Shown here piece after piece: positions 9,823-19,823 of a DNA stretch of 64,000 bases. The stretch's first letter is position 1; each line of letters begins with the position of its first letter. A model generated the notes under the pieces. That model did no database searches. It saw only the letters and a program-made list of their open reading frames with translations, and was not told the DNA's origin. Source of the DNA: Enterovirga rhinocerotis. Its GTDB lineage: Bacteria > Pseudomonadota > Alphaproteobacteria > Rhizobiales > Beijerinckiaceae. A program made the translations under genes and the position numbers. The stretch is taken from assembly GCF_004363955.1 (NCBI RefSeq), contig NZ_SNZR01000011.1:744001-808000 (forward strand), read 5' to 3'.

Positions 9823-10911
9823 GTGCGAGGCGAGACAGAGGAAGGCGCGTTCGGTCCCGTTTTCGCGCCGGCCGAGACGACCGTCCCGTTCGACCGGGTC
9901 CGGTTCTCGGAATATCTGGCCCGCCAGGGCCTCGCCTATGATCCGAATGAGGCTCTGCGGCAATTCGCAGGCGGCCTCGCCAACCGGAACTACCTCGTCA
10001 CCATCGACGGCGCGCCGGCGGTGCTGCGCCGTCCGCCGGAGGGGGACCTGCCGCCCGGCGCGCACGACATGCGGCGCGAGAACCATATCCTGTCCCGCTT
10101 GAGCAAGGCGCTCCCCTTCGTGCCGGAGGGGCTGCATTACTGTGCCGACCCCGGCGTGATCGGGGCGCCGTTCCAGCTTATCGCCTATCGCCGCGGCCTC
10201 GTGATCCGGGGCGATGACATGTCGCCGCTCGCGCACCGGCCGGACGCGCCCGGGCGCCTCTCCGCCATGCTGGTCGAGACGCTGGCTCGGCTGCATGCCG
10301 TCGATCCCGCCTCGGTCGGGCTCGACGATCTCGGCCGTCCCGCGGGCTTCATCGAGAGGGGCATCGCGGGCTGGGCCAAGCGCGGCGGGCTCGTGACCGA
10401 GGGAACGCCGGCGGCCCGGATGGTCGAGGAGGTCGCGTCCCGGCTCGCCGCACAACGCTTCGCCGAGCGCGCTCCGACCCTGCTCCATTGCGACTTCAAG
10501 CTCGACAACGTGATCCTCGATCCGGTTTCGCTCGGACCGAACGCCGTGGTCGACTGGGACATGGGCACGCGCGGCGATCCTCTCTTCGACCTTGCGACGA
10601 TGCTGAGCTACTGGGCGCAGCCGGGCGACCCGGACTGCATGCTGCGGCTGCATCAGATGCCGACGACGCAGCCGGGCTTCCTCAGCCGCCGTGAGGCGGC
10701 CGAGCTCTATGCCTCCGCAACGGGGCGCGACATCTCCGATCTTCCCGCCATGCTGGTCCTGTGCCGGCTGAAGCTCGGAATCATCTTCCTGCAATTGCAT
10801 CGCCAATGGGTCACGGGCGCCGTGACCGATCCGCGTTACGAGGCGTTCGGCCGGCTCGGCGCGGATCTCGTTGCGCATGCGGCCGATCTCAGCCTCAAAC
10901 CGGAACTTTGA
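9823..10911 (+). CDS. APH-family phosphotransferase, ACAD10/11 kinase-domain type
   Basis: A 362-residue kinase-like phosphotransferase. The catalytic loop is [12 protein letters not shown] (H-x-D-x4-N) and the metal-binding motif is [17 protein letters not shown]. The GTG at 9823 has GGAGGAG five bases upstream and is preferred over TTG 9793. The next gene, an acyl-CoA dehydrogenase, begins one base after its stop. In animals the two domains are fused in ACAD10/11, and in Pseudomonas putida LvaA/LvaC separate versions phosphorylate and then dehydrogenate 4-hydroxyacyl-CoAs. By analogy this would be a 4-hydroxyacyl-CoA kinase; that is inference, and the antibiotic-kinase name sometimes given to the family would mislead. 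Confidence 0.8.
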   Translation: MRGETEEGAFGPVFAPAETTVPFDRVRFSEYLARQGLAYDPNEALRQFAGGLANRNYLVTIDGAPAVLRRPPEGDLPPGAHDMRRENHILSRLSKALPFVPEGLHYCADPGVIGAPFQLIAYRRGLVIRGDDMSPLAHRPDAPGRLSAMLVETLARLHAVDPASVGLDDLGRPAGFIERGIAGWAKRGGLVTEGTPAARMVEEVASRLAAQRFAERAPTLLHCDFKLDNVILDPVSLGPNAVVDWDMGTRGDPLFDLATMLSYWAQPGDPDCMLRLHQMPTTQPGFLSRREAAELYASATGRDISDLPAMLVLCRLKLGIIFLQLHRQWVTGAVTDPRYEAFGRLGADLVAHAADLSLKPEL

Positions 10912-10912
10912 C

Positions 10913-12115
<1,203 letters not shown>

Positions 12116-12141
12116 GATTTCGACGGCGCGGACACATCTCG

Positions 12142-12172
12142 GAGGGAGGCGCGTCGGGGCCGCGCCTCCCTC
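12142..12172 (+). terminator. GC hairpin after the acyl-CoA dehydrogenase gene
   Basis: A perfect 12-bp stem (GAGGGAGGCGCG and its complement) with a 7-base loop lies 26 bases past the stop. No T-run follows, so a terminator role is likely but not certain. Confidence 0.5.
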
Positions 12173-12182
12173 GCCGAAAGAG

Positions 12183-12216
12183 GAAAGCCGGGCCTGCGGG
12201 CGAAAGCCGGGCCTGC
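12183..12216. repeat. Short tandem direct repeat
   Basis: Two identical 15-base copies of GAAAGCCGGGCCTGC at 12183-12197 and 12202-12216 lie in the leader between the hairpin and the moxR start. The function is unknown; it may be only a small duplication. Confidence 0.6.
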
Positions 12217-12267
12217 TTGTCCATATTTTCCCCGGTCCCTACAAAACCCTGCAATCGGGAAAACGCC

Positions 12268-13113
12268 ATGCGCTTCAACGGGACCGAGTCCTATGTCGCG
12301 ACCGACGACCTCAAGGTCGCGGTCAATGCCGCCATCGTGCTGGAGCGGCCGCTCCTCGTGAAGGGAGAGCCGGGGACGGGCAAGACGGTGCTCGCCGAGG
12401 AGATCGCCAGCGCGGTGGGTGCGCCGCTGCTCACATGGCATGTGAAGTCGACGACCAAGGCGGCCCAGGGCCTCTACGAGTATGATGCGGTCTCGCGCCT
12501 GCGCGATTCTCAGCTCGGCGACCCGCGCGTCTCGGAAATCGGCAACTACATCCGGCGCGGCAAGCTATGGGAGGCCTTCGCCGCCGAGAAGCGGCCGGTT
12601 CTGCTGATCGACGAGATCGACAAGGCCGATATCGAGTTCCCGAACGACCTCCTGCTCGAGCTCGATCGCATGGAGTTCTACGTCTACGAGACGGGTGAGA
12701 CCATCAAGGCCGCGCAGCGTCCGATCGTCGTGATCACCTCGAACAACGAGAAGGACCTGCCGGACGCGTTCCTGCGGCGGTGCTTCTTCCACTACATCCG
12801 CTTCCCGGATTCCGAGACGATGAGCAGGATCGTCGAGGTGCATTATCCCGGGATCAAGCGGCGGCTGGTCGAAGAGGCCCTGCGCCTGTTCTTCGAGGTC
12901 CGCGACGTTCCCGGGCTGAAGAAGAAGCCGTCCACGTCGGAATTGCTGGATTGGCTGAAGCTGCTGATGGCGGAGGATATCGGCCCCGAGCAATTGCGGG
13001 AACGCGACCCGCGCAAGCTGATCCCACCGCTGCACGGCGCGCTTCTGAAGAACGAGCAGGACGTCACGCTCTTCGAGAAGCTGGCCTTCATGAACCGGCG
13101 CGAGGCTCGCTAG
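12268..13113 (+). CDS. MoxR-family AAA+ ATPase
   Basis: A 281-residue AAA+ ATPase. Walker A is GEPGTGKT (residues 33-40), Walker B is LLIDEIDKAD, and sensor 1 is VITSNNEKDLPDAFLRRC. MoxR proteins act as chaperone-like ATPases that insert cofactors or mature enzyme complexes, usually with a VWA-domain partner encoded next door. Here the next gene is convergent and unrelated, so the partner is missing from this locus. The ATG at 12268 gives the standard short N-terminus. The annotation is secure at family level; the client is unknown. Confidence 0.88.
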   Translation: MRFNGTESYVATDDLKVAVNAAIVLERPLLVKGEPGTGKTVLAEEIASAVGAPLLTWHVKSTTKAAQGLYEYDAVSRLRDSQLGDPRVSEIGNYIRRGKLWEAFAAEKRPVLLIDEIDKADIEFPNDLLLELDRMEFYVYETGETIKAAQRPIVVITSNNEKDLPDAFLRRCFFHYIRFPDSETMSRIVEVHYPGIKRRLVEEALRLFFEVRDVPGLKKKPSTSELLDWLKLLMAEDIGPEQLRERDPRKLIPPLHGALLKNEQDVTLFEKLAFMNRREAR

Positions 13114-13128
13114 AGCCGCGCCTGTCGT

Positions 13129-13155
13129 GATGGCCCGGCGGGAAGCCGGGCCATC
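13129..13155. terminator. Perfect hairpin between convergent genes
   Basis: An 11-bp perfect stem (GATGGCCCGGC and its complement) with loop GGGAA lies between the moxR stop and the end of the convergent small gene. It could terminate transcription from both sides. No strong T-run is present. Confidence 0.55.
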
Positions 13156-13176
13156 CGGTCGTGATTCCCGCTGAGG

Positions 13177-13428
13177 TCAGCAGCGGGTGGTGGTCTTCGA
13201 CGTGGTGTCGCCGTCCTCGTTCGTGCGGGTCGTCGAGCGTGTCTCGCACCCCGTCACGCTGCCGGTCGTCTCGGTCGAGCGGCGGGTGATCTCGCCGTCT
13301 TCCGTCTCCCGCGTCACCGTCGTCTTGTCGCCGAACGGCGTTTCCGTGCGCTTGATCGTCGTCGTGTCCTGCGCCACGGCGCCACCGGCAAAAGCCAGAG
13401 CGGCAAAGGTCAAGGCGATCCTCTTCAT
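13177..13428 (-). CDS. Thr-rich exported protein, unknown function
   Basis: An 83-residue protein with a clear signal peptide (residues 1-19, AGGAVA) and a mature chain very rich in threonine, with alternating charged residues (TTTIKRTETPFGDKTTVTRE). It has two cysteines (61 and 83), which could form a disulfide in the periplasm. The ATG at 13428 has GGGGAG upstream. A canonical EcfG general-stress promoter lies at 13461-13485. I do not recognise a named family. A periplasmic or surface stress protein is inferred from the export signal and promoter. Confidence 0.75.
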   Translation of the reverse strand: MKRIALTFAALAFAGGAVAQDTTTIKRTETPFGDKTTVTRETEDGEITRRSTETTGSVTGCETRSTTRTNEDGDTTSKTTTRC

Positions 13429-13460
13429 CGTCGTCTCCCCGATCTTCAAAGATGCGGGGC

Positions 13461-13485
13461 AACGTCGAGCTGGTAGCTCCGTTCC
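13461..13485 (-). promoter_or_regulatory. EcfG (general stress sigma) promoter
   Basis: On the reverse strand it reads GGAAC, exactly 16 bases, CGTT. This is the consensus recognised by the alphaproteobacterial general-stress sigma factor EcfG. The -10 element ends 33 bases upstream of the ATG of the Thr-rich exported protein. Confidence 0.6.
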
Positions 13486-13655
13486 CTGCTCGGGTCGTGA
13501 GCTCTGCCACTCAAGACGAATCGTCGAACGGTATGCCGGATCGCCGCTCCGATCGAGGCGAGGACGCGTCTCTCGTCCTCATCTGCTTGCGCCGGTCGGA
13601 TTAAGCTTCGCCGTTACTCCCGGCGGATCGTTTCATCCTGTACGGAACGTGACGA

Positions 13656-14003
13656 TCAGAAGCGCATGCCCATGCCGGGCCGACCGCTGGGGCTCATCAT
13701 CGGTGCCGCCCCGCCGGTGGGACCACTGCGGCCTTCCCGGTCGAATTCCTCGGGCACGTAGCGGTTGGGGCGGTCGAACGACGCGGAGGAGCCCGAGGCC
13801 GCCGGGGCGCCCTGGTTTTCCGAGCGCTTGCGCGCAGGCTTCCTCGCCTTGCTCTTGGTGGCTTTCGGTGCCGGATCGCTCGCCGAGGGCGGCATCGGCA
13901 TGGACGACAGCGGAGCCGTGTTCTGAGCCGCAGCGGTGCCGATCCAGCCACCGAGAAGGAGTGCGGAGAAGGCGGCGAGGCCGCCCGCGGGAATTCGAAC
14001 CAT
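13656..14003 (-). CDS. Small exported protein, Pro/Ser/Lys-rich, unknown function
   Basis: A 115-residue protein with a signal peptide (about 1-26, WIGTAAAQ), then a low-complexity stretch rich in Pro, Ala, Ser and Lys/Arg, and a C-terminus ending in Met/Gly-rich residues (GRPGMGMRF). A conserved-looking core RPNRYVPEEFDREGRSG is the only ordered segment I can see. The ATG at 14003 has GGAG six bases upstream; ATG 14009 sits directly on that site. It is divergent from tatA. The function is unknown. Confidence 0.65.
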   Translation of the reverse strand: MVRIPAGGLAAFSALLLGGWIGTAAAQNTAPLSSMPMPPSASDPAPKATKSKARKPARKRSENQGAPAASGSSASFDRPNRYVPEEFDREGRSGPTGGAAPMMSPSGRPGMGMRF

Positions 14004-14209
14004 GGTCATCTCCGGCCGCCGGCCGCGGCACTTGCCTGAGGGATAGCACGCGAAGGGCGGCGCGAAGATGGCGGCGTCTTCAGCATGGTGTCGATTTGGC
14101 GGGACATAGCGGCGCGGATTGCACCGGCGTCCTTGTTTTCGGGTTGTCACGCCCCTAGTTTGCCACCAACACCGAAACGAGCGCGGTTGCACGCGCGCAG
14201 GAGGTCGCC

Positions 14210-14470
14210 ATGGGTGGCGTGAGCATTTGGCATTGGGTCGTGGTCGGCGTCGTCGTGATGCTGCTCTTCGGGCGCGGTAAGATTTCCGAGCTGATGGGCG
14301 ACATGGCCAAGGGCATCAAGGAGTTCAAGAAGGGGATGGCCGACGAGCCGGCCGCCTCGCAGCAGCCTCCGGCGGCGCCCGAGGCATCGCGCCCGCTGGA
14401 GCATCGGCAGGACGGCACTGCGGATGTCGCCACGCCTGCTTCGAGCTTGGCAGACCGCAAGCTCGGCTGA
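14210..14470 (+). CDS. tatA: Sec-independent translocase subunit TatA
   Basis: An 86-residue protein with one N-terminal transmembrane helix ([16 protein letters not shown]), the [24 protein letters not shown] hinge and amphipathic helix, and a polar Pro/Ala-rich tail. TatA oligomers form the pore of the twin-arginine export system. An AGGAGG site precedes the ATG. It is the first gene of tatABC. Confidence 0.95.
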   Translation: MGGVSIWHWVVVGVVVMLLFGRGKISELMGDMAKGIKEFKKGMADEPAASQQPPAAPEASRPLEHRQDGTADVATPASSLADRKLG

Positions 14471-14535
14471 TATCGCGGCCCGATCCAACCTGAAGGCGCC
14501 GCGCGGAGAAGCTCGGGCCCGCGTGAGACCCTGCC

Positions 14536-15165
14536 ATGTTCGACATGAGCTGGGGCGAGATCATGGTGATCGGCGGTGTCGCGCTGATCGTGATCGGCCC
14601 CAAGGACCTGCCCAAGGCGCTACGCACCGTCGGCCAGATGACGGCGAAGGTGCGGCGCATGGCTGGCGAATTCCAGAGCCAGTTCTCCGAAGCGATGCGC
14701 GAGGCTGAGCTCGAGGACGTCAAGAAGGAGATGGAAGGGCTGAACCGCGATGTCTCTTCGGCGGCGTCGGGAGTCAGCACCTTCAACCCGATCCAGACCA
14801 TCCGTGACGAGCTGAAGGGCGCCGTCGAGTCGAACCCGACGAAATCCGCGGGGACGGGCGATTGGTCGGCAGTGCCGCCTCCGGCCGATCCGCCACAGGA
14901 TGTCTCGATCGATTCGGACCCGGCGAAGGCCGCAGGCACGGGGGAATGGACGCCGTTGCCGGAGCCTCCGGCCGCGCCCCTCGTGGATCAGGCCACGCTC
15001 AATCCGGACACCGCCGCGCCCGACATGATCGATCCCGAGGTTCAGCCGCTCGTGCCGCTTCCCGCGGATGAAGCGCCGCTGCCGACGCCGGAGCCTGTCG
15101 CGTCCGGCGATGTCGAACACAAGGCCGAGCCGGACACCGCCGAGCCCCGGGAGAAGCGGGCATGA
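14536..15165 (+). CDS. tatB: Twin-arginine translocase subunit TatB
   Basis: A 209-residue TatB with the N-terminal membrane helix (GEIMVIGGVALIVIGP), the amphipathic helix and a long acidic, Pro-rich cytoplasmic tail. TatB receives twin-arginine substrates together with TatC. The tail holds an imperfect tandem repeat: residues 100-120 and 128-148 both follow the pattern xPxKxAGTGxWxxxPxPxxxP. The stop overlaps tatC by 4 bases (ATGA). Confidence 0.94.
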   Translation: MFDMSWGEIMVIGGVALIVIGPKDLPKALRTVGQMTAKVRRMAGEFQSQFSEAMREAELEDVKKEMEGLNRDVSSAASGVSTFNPIQTIRDELKGAVESNPTKSAGTGDWSAVPPPADPPQDVSIDSDPAKAAGTGEWTPLPEPPAAPLVDQATLNPDTAAPDMIDPEVQPLVPLPADEAPLPTPEPVASGDVEHKAEPDTAEPREKRA

Positions 15166-15965
15166 GAACCGAGGCGGACGAGGCCGATATCGAAGCGTCG
15201 CGCGCGCCGCTCATCGATCACCTGATCGAGCTGCGCTCACGGCTGATCAAGGCGATGATCGCCTTCATCGTGATGTTCTTCCTGTGCTTCGCGGTCGCCA
15301 AGCACATCTACAACATCCTCGTGCAGCCCTATGTCTGGGCCGTGGGCAAGGATCACGCGCCGCTGATCTACACGCACGCGCTCGAGTTCCTGTTCACCCA
15401 GATCCAGGTCGCCGTCTTCGGCGCAGGGTTCCTCGCCTTTCCCGTCATCGCGACGCAGATCTACAAATTCGTCGCGCCGGGGCTCTATAAGAACGAGCGG
15501 CAGGCGTTCATGCCGTTCCTCGTCGCGACGCCGGTCCTTTTCGTCGTCGGCGCCATGGTGGTCTATTTCATCGCCATGCCGCTCGTGATGCGCTTTGCCG
15601 TCGGCATGCAGCAGCTGGGCCTGGACGAGGGCGCCGCGCAGATCCAGTTCCTGCCGAAGGTCAACGAGTACCTCTCGCTGATCATGACGCTCATCTTCGC
15701 CTTCGGCATCTGCTTCCAGTTGCCCGTGATCCTCACGCTTCTGGCGCGAGCGGGCATCATCGATTCGGCCTTCCTGAGGGAGAAGCGGCGCTACGCGATC
15801 GTGATCGTGTTCGTGATCGCAGCGATCCTCACGCCTCCGGACGTGATCAGCCAGCTCGCGCTCGCGATCCCGACCCTCCTTCTCTACGAGGCCTCGATCC
15901 TTGCGGTCGTGATGTCGGAGAAGAAGCGCGCGACCGAGCGGGCCGCCGAAAGCGCCGCCGAGTAG
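15162..15965 (+). CDS. tatC: Twin-arginine translocase subunit TatC
   Basis: A 267-residue polytopic membrane protein with six predicted helices. The N-terminal PLIDHLIELRSRLIKA is the signature segment that recognises the twin-arginine signal, and FLAFPVIATQIYKFVAPGLYKNER is strongly conserved. Start and tatB stop overlap (ATGA). The serS gene that often follows tatC in related genomes is not here. Confidence 0.96.
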   Translation: MRTEADEADIEASRAPLIDHLIELRSRLIKAMIAFIVMFFLCFAVAKHIYNILVQPYVWAVGKDHAPLIYTHALEFLFTQIQVAVFGAGFLAFPVIATQIYKFVAPGLYKNERQAFMPFLVATPVLFVVGAMVVYFIAMPLVMRFAVGMQQLGLDEGAAQIQFLPKVNEYLSLIMTLIFAFGICFQLPVILTLLARAGIIDSAFLREKRRYAIVIVFVIAAILTPPDVISQLALAIPTLLLYEASILAVVMSEKKRATERAAESAAE

Positions 15966-16037
15966 CGGCGCGCCATCGCCCCTGCCGATGGGCGGGGGCG
16001 ATCCCCATATGGGCGGGGGTCATTCACAGGAACGACG

Positions 16038-16559
16038 ATGCCGCTTCGCCACGTGTTTCGTTTTGCCTTGGCGTTGGCTGCCACGGCAGCCGTCACGGTT
16101 CCCGCTGCGGGGCAGGAGCCGGATCCGATCTTCAAGAAGTCGACGGTCTGGCGCCCACTCACGCCGAACGACAAGCTCGCCGTGTACGGGATCGACGATC
16201 CGCTCGTGGACGGCGTCGCCTGTCACTACACCGTGCCGGAGAAGGGCGGAATCAAAGGCGGCCTCGGGTTTGCCGAGGAGGTCTCCGACATCTCGCTCGC
16301 CTGCCGCCAGATCGGGCCGGTGAAGTTCAAGGCGAAGTTCGACCAGGGCGAGGTCGTCATCAAGGAGCGACGGTCGCTGATCTTCAAGACGATGCAGATC
16401 GTGCGCGGCTGCGATGCCAAGCGCAACGTCCTCGTCTATCTCGTCTATTCGGATCGCGTGATCGAAGGCTCGCCGAAGAACTCGACCTCGAGCGTGCCGA
16501 TCATGCCCTGGGCGCCCGAAGGCACGGCGCCCCGCTGTGCGGACTGGGTGAAGGGGTAG
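16038..16559 (+). CDS. CreA family periplasmic protein
   Basis: A 173-residue protein with a signal peptide (about 1-25) and the CreA/DUF family pattern: DPIFKKSTVW at the mature start, DPLVDGVACHYT, then SDISLACRQIGP and KTMQIVRGCDAKRNVLVYLVYS. The paired cysteines suggest a disulfide. CreA is a conserved exported protein of unknown activity. The ATG at 16038 follows AGGA. It is transcribed in the same direction as tatABC, with a 72-base gap containing a direct repeat of ATGGGCGGGGG (15988-15998, 16009-16019). Confidence 0.85.
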   Translation: MPLRHVFRFALALAATAAVTVPAAGQEPDPIFKKSTVWRPLTPNDKLAVYGIDDPLVDGVACHYTVPEKGGIKGGLGFAEEVSDISLACRQIGPVKFKAKFDQGEVVIKERRSLIFKTMQIVRGCDAKRNVLVYLVYSDRVIEGSPKNSTSSVPIMPWAPEGTAPRCADWVKG

Positions 16560-16577
16560 GGCGAGCCGAGCGCGCTC

Positions 16578-16889
16578 TTACGGCGCGCAGGTCACGGAGA
16601 TGGGACGGCGGCTCGGCTCGATCGATCCCGTGGTCTCGACATCGACAGGGCCGAAGGACGCGGAGCGGCGGAAGCCCTGGGCCTCGCACCACGCATCGGC
16701 CATCACCTGGCCGCAGGCCGAGCCGGAATTCAGGCATTCGGCGACGCCATAGCCGTCATTGGCCGGAATGACGAAGGTCGGCCCCCTCGAGGAGGCGGCT
16801 TCCGTGGGGGAGGGCAATACGCTGAAAGCGACGGCCCCGCCGATGACGGCGAGTCCGAAACCCATGATCGCGAGCGACCGTCGCTTCAT
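16578..16889 (-). CDS. Small exported Cys-containing protein, unknown function
   Basis: A 103-residue protein with a signal peptide or anchor (about 1-33) and a short domain with four cysteines: YGVAECLNSGSACGQVMADAWCEAQGF and a C-terminal TCAP. Similar short proteins are found across the Hyphomicrobiales as hypothetical secreted proteins; this is recollection, not a search. The ATG at 16889 has GAGGA upstream. It is convergent with creA (18-base gap) and divergent from cysS. Confidence 0.7.
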   Translation of the reverse strand: MKRRSLAIMGFGLAVIGGAVAFSVLPSPTEAASSRGPTFVIPANDGYGVAECLNSGSACGQVMADAWCEAQGFRRSASFGPVDVETTGSIEPSRRPISVTCAP

Positions 16890-17145
16890 GAACAAGTCCT
16901 CAATCCCACCCGCGAGTTCCGGCCATGTGTGGCGGACATCGCCTCAATAAAGACTTAAGTGATGCGGGCTTTCCGACGCCCGCTTCGCTTGTCGCGACCT
17001 CGCCGCCCCCCGCCGAAGCGCGGGCTCGTCTTGACGCATGGATGTGGGAGGGGCAATCGCCGCGGGACCTTGCGGGGTGGTTTGGCGCGTGGGTGTTGCC
17101 CGTTTGCACCCTCCCGCCGCCCCTATCTCAGGAGACCGGTCCGCC

Positions 17146-18528
17146 ATGCTGCGGCTTACGAACACGCTGACGAGGACGAAGGACGTCTTCACGCCGATCG
17201 ATCCGGCCAATGTGCGGATGTATGTGTGCGGACCGACCGTCTACGACTTCGCGCATATCGGCAACGCGCGCCCGGTCATCGTCTTCGACCTGCTGTTCCG
17301 CGTGCTGCGCCAGCTCTACGGCGCCGAGGCCGTCACCTATGTCCGCAACATCACGGACGTCGAGGACAAGATCAGCGCCCGCGCCGCGCGCGACTTCCCG
17401 GACCTGCCGCTGAACGAGGCCATCGGCCGCGTCACCCAGACGACCGAGCGGCAGTTCCATGAGGACGTCTCGGCCCTGGGCGTGCTCACGCCCGAGCGGG
17501 TGAACCGTCCGGGCGCGCGCGTCGCCATGATCGAGCCGCGCGCGACCGAGCATATCGACGAGATGCGCGCGCTGATCGACAGGCTCGTCTCGTCCGGCCA
17601 TGCCTATGTCGCCGAAGATCACGTCCTCTTCCACGTCCCCTCGATGCCCGATTACGGCTCGTTGTCGAACCGGCCGCTCGACGAGATGGAGGCCGGCGCG
17701 CGGGTGGACGTCGCCCCCTACAAGCGTTCGCCGCTCGACTTCGTGCTGTGGAAGCCCTCCTCGGCGGACCAGCCGGGCTGGCTGTCGCCGGCCGGGATCG
17801 AGCGTCCGGGGCGGCCCGGATGGCATATCGAGTGCTCGGCCATGTCCTGGAAGCACCTCGGCGAGACGTTCGACATCCATGCCGGGGGGCTCGATCTCAT
17901 CTTTCCCCATCACGAGAACGAACTCGCTCAGTCCCGCTGCTGCTTCGGGACGTCGGTTATGGCGAATGTCTGGCTCCACAACGGCTTCCTCCAGGTCGAG
18001 GGGGAGAAGATGTCGAAATCGCTCGGCAACTTCGTCACGATCCGCGAGGTCCTGAAGGACTGGCCGGGGCCGGTCGCCCGCTTCAACATGCTGCGCACGC
18101 ATTACCGCCAGCCCATCGACTGGACGCTTCGCGGCCTCGAGGAGAGCGACCGCATCCTGTCGGGCTGGCTCGACCGGGACGATCTCGACGTCGGCGGGCA
18201 GGATTTCGCGCCGAACGTGCTGGACGCGCTCTGCGACGATCTCAACACGCCGAAGGCCATCGCCGCGTTGCACGCGCTGGACCGGGCGGACGACCGGCAT
18301 GGGCTCGGTGCGAGCCTGCGTGCGTTCGGCTTCGCCCGCTACGAGCGCTCCTGCGCAACTCCCCCGATCGACGAATCCCTCATCGCCGACCTGATCGATC
18401 GCCGTCTCGTGGCGCGCGCCGCGAAGGATTGGGCCGAATCCGATCGCATCCGGGACGAGCTCAAGGCGCTGGGGATCGTGCTCAAGGACAATAAGAACGG
18501 CACGACCACCTGGGAGGTCGCCCGATAG
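17146..18528 (+). CDS. cysS: Cysteinyl-tRNA synthetase
   Basis: A 460-residue class I aminoacyl-tRNA synthetase. The HIGH motif appears as HIGN ([10 protein letters not shown]) and the KMSKS motif as [10 protein letters not shown]. The zinc ligands are the Cys in YVCGPTVYD, the Cys in HIECSAM, and the His/Glu in FPHHENE. The C-terminal helical domain for tRNA anticodon contact follows. It charges tRNA-Cys in the cytoplasm. ATG 17146 gives the standard N-terminus; an upstream in-frame extension to 17038 is not supported. Confidence 0.96.
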   Translation: MLRLTNTLTRTKDVFTPIDPANVRMYVCGPTVYDFAHIGNARPVIVFDLLFRVLRQLYGAEAVTYVRNITDVEDKISARAARDFPDLPLNEAIGRVTQTTERQFHEDVSALGVLTPERVNRPGARVAMIEPRATEHIDEMRALIDRLVSSGHAYVAEDHVLFHVPSMPDYGSLSNRPLDEMEAGARVDVAPYKRSPLDFVLWKPSSADQPGWLSPAGIERPGRPGWHIECSAMSWKHLGETFDIHAGGLDLIFPHHENELAQSRCCFGTSVMANVWLHNGFLQVEGEKMSKSLGNFVTIREVLKDWPGPVARFNMLRTHYRQPIDWTLRGLEESDRILSGWLDRDDLDVGGQDFAPNVLDALCDDLNTPKAIAALHALDRADDRHGLGASLRAFGFARYERSCATPPIDESLIADLIDRRLVARAAKDWAESDRIRDELKALGIVLKDNKNGTTTWEVAR

Positions 18529-18552
18529 GGCAGGGAGCGCTGCCCGCCTCTC

Positions 18553-18580
18553 TTGCCCTATCGCGTCATCCGCTCTATAG
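18553..18580 (+). promoter_or_regulatory. Possible housekeeping promoter for rpsB
   Basis: TTGCCC and CTATAG are separated by 16 bases, about 110 bases upstream of rpsB. This loosely fits a sigma-70 type promoter. It is a pattern match only. Confidence 0.3.
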
Positions 18581-18689
18581 GCGCGCGCATTCCACACGCG
18601 GTGCTGGCCTCATGATTCAATGAGGCGTCCCGGTGTCCGGCATCCGCCGGACCATCGCTCCGCGGCGGCATAACCGGAGAATATTGAAC

Positions 18690-19745
18690 GTGGCTCTTCC
18701 CGATTTCACCATGCGCCAGCTCCTCGAGGCCGGCTCCCATTTCGGCCACCAGGCTCATCGCTGGAACCCGAAGATGTCGACCTACATCTTCGGCACCCGC
18801 AACAACATCCACATCATCGACCTCGCCCAGACGGTGCCGATGCTGCACCGCGCGCTCCAGGCCGTGTCCGACACGGTCGCCAATGGCGGTCGCGTGCTCC
18901 TCGTCGGCACGAAGCGGCAGGCGTCCGAGGCGGTGGCCGAGGCGGCGAAGCGCTCGGCCCAGTATTATGTGAACTCCCGCTGGCTCGGCGGCATGCTCAC
19001 CAACTGGAAGACGATCTCGGGCTCGATCAACCGTCTGCGGTCGGTCGACGAGACGCTGGAATCCGGCGGCCAGGGCCTGACCAAGAAGGAGCGTCTGATG
19101 CTCTCCCGTGAGAAGGAGAAGCTCGAGAAGGCGCTCGGCGGCATCAAGGACATGGGCGGCCTGCCGAACCTGATCTTCATCATCGACACCAATAAGGAGT
19201 CGCTGGCCATCAAGGAGGCGCAGCGCCTCGGCATTCCGGTCGCGGCGGTCGTCGACACCAATTGCGACCCCGAGGGGATCGCGTTCCCGGTTCCGGCGAA
19301 CGACGATGCGGGCCGGGCCATCGCGCTCTATTGCGACCTCGTCGCTCGTGCCGCGATCGACGGCATCGGCCGCAGCCAGGGCCATTCCGGCATCGACCTC
19401 GGGGCATCCGAGGAGCCGATGATGGAGGTGCTCCCGGAGGCTCCCGCCGCCGCGGCCGTTGCGAACGATCCGGCTCCCGCCGGCGAAGAGGTTCCCGAGG
19501 CTCCCGCCGAGGAATTCGAGCTGCTCACCGCTCCCCGCGGCGCGCCCGACGACCTGACCAAGCTGACGGGCGTCGGCCCCCAGGTCGACAAGAAGCTTAA
19601 CGATGCCGGCATCTTCCACTACTGGCAGATCGGCGCGATGAAGCCCGAGGACGTCACCAAGCTCGATGCCGAGCTGAAGCTCAATGGCCGCATCGAGCGG
19701 GACGGTTGGGTCGCCCAGGCACGCAGGCTCATCGAAGCCGCCTGA
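18690..19745 (+). CDS. rpsB: 30S ribosomal protein S2 with C-terminal extension
   Basis: A 351-residue protein. Residues 1-232 are a normal S2 ([37 protein letters not shown]). After it comes an acidic Ala/Pro linker (about 235-285) and an extra domain (286-351) with [20 protein letters not shown], a helix-hairpin-helix-like segment. S2 binds the small-subunit neck and is needed for S1 docking. Extended S2 proteins are known from some alphaproteobacteria. The GTG at 18690 gives the usual start; TTG 18684 is possible. It heads the rpsB-tsf unit. Confidence 0.95.
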   Translation: MALPDFTMRQLLEAGSHFGHQAHRWNPKMSTYIFGTRNNIHIIDLAQTVPMLHRALQAVSDTVANGGRVLLVGTKRQASEAVAEAAKRSAQYYVNSRWLGGMLTNWKTISGSINRLRSVDETLESGGQGLTKKERLMLSREKEKLEKALGGIKDMGGLPNLIFIIDTNKESLAIKEAQRLGIPVAAVVDTNCDPEGIAFPVPANDDAGRAIALYCDLVARAAIDGIGRSQGHSGIDLGASEEPMMEVLPEAPAAAAVANDPAPAGEEVPEAPAEEFELLTAPRGAPDDLTKLTGVGPQVDKKLNDAGIFHYWQIGAMKPEDVTKLDAELKLNGRIERDGWVAQARRLIEAA

Positions 19746-19823
19746 GGCCGCTTCGACCACCGCGAATTCCAGAAGCCGGCGCATCCCGCCGGCTTTCGAC
19801 CATTTGATGAAAGGACAAGAACG

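Noticed and set aside
7770-9941. 723-codon open frame antisense to ndvA
   Set aside because: It contains the complement of ABC transporter motifs and no domain of its own.
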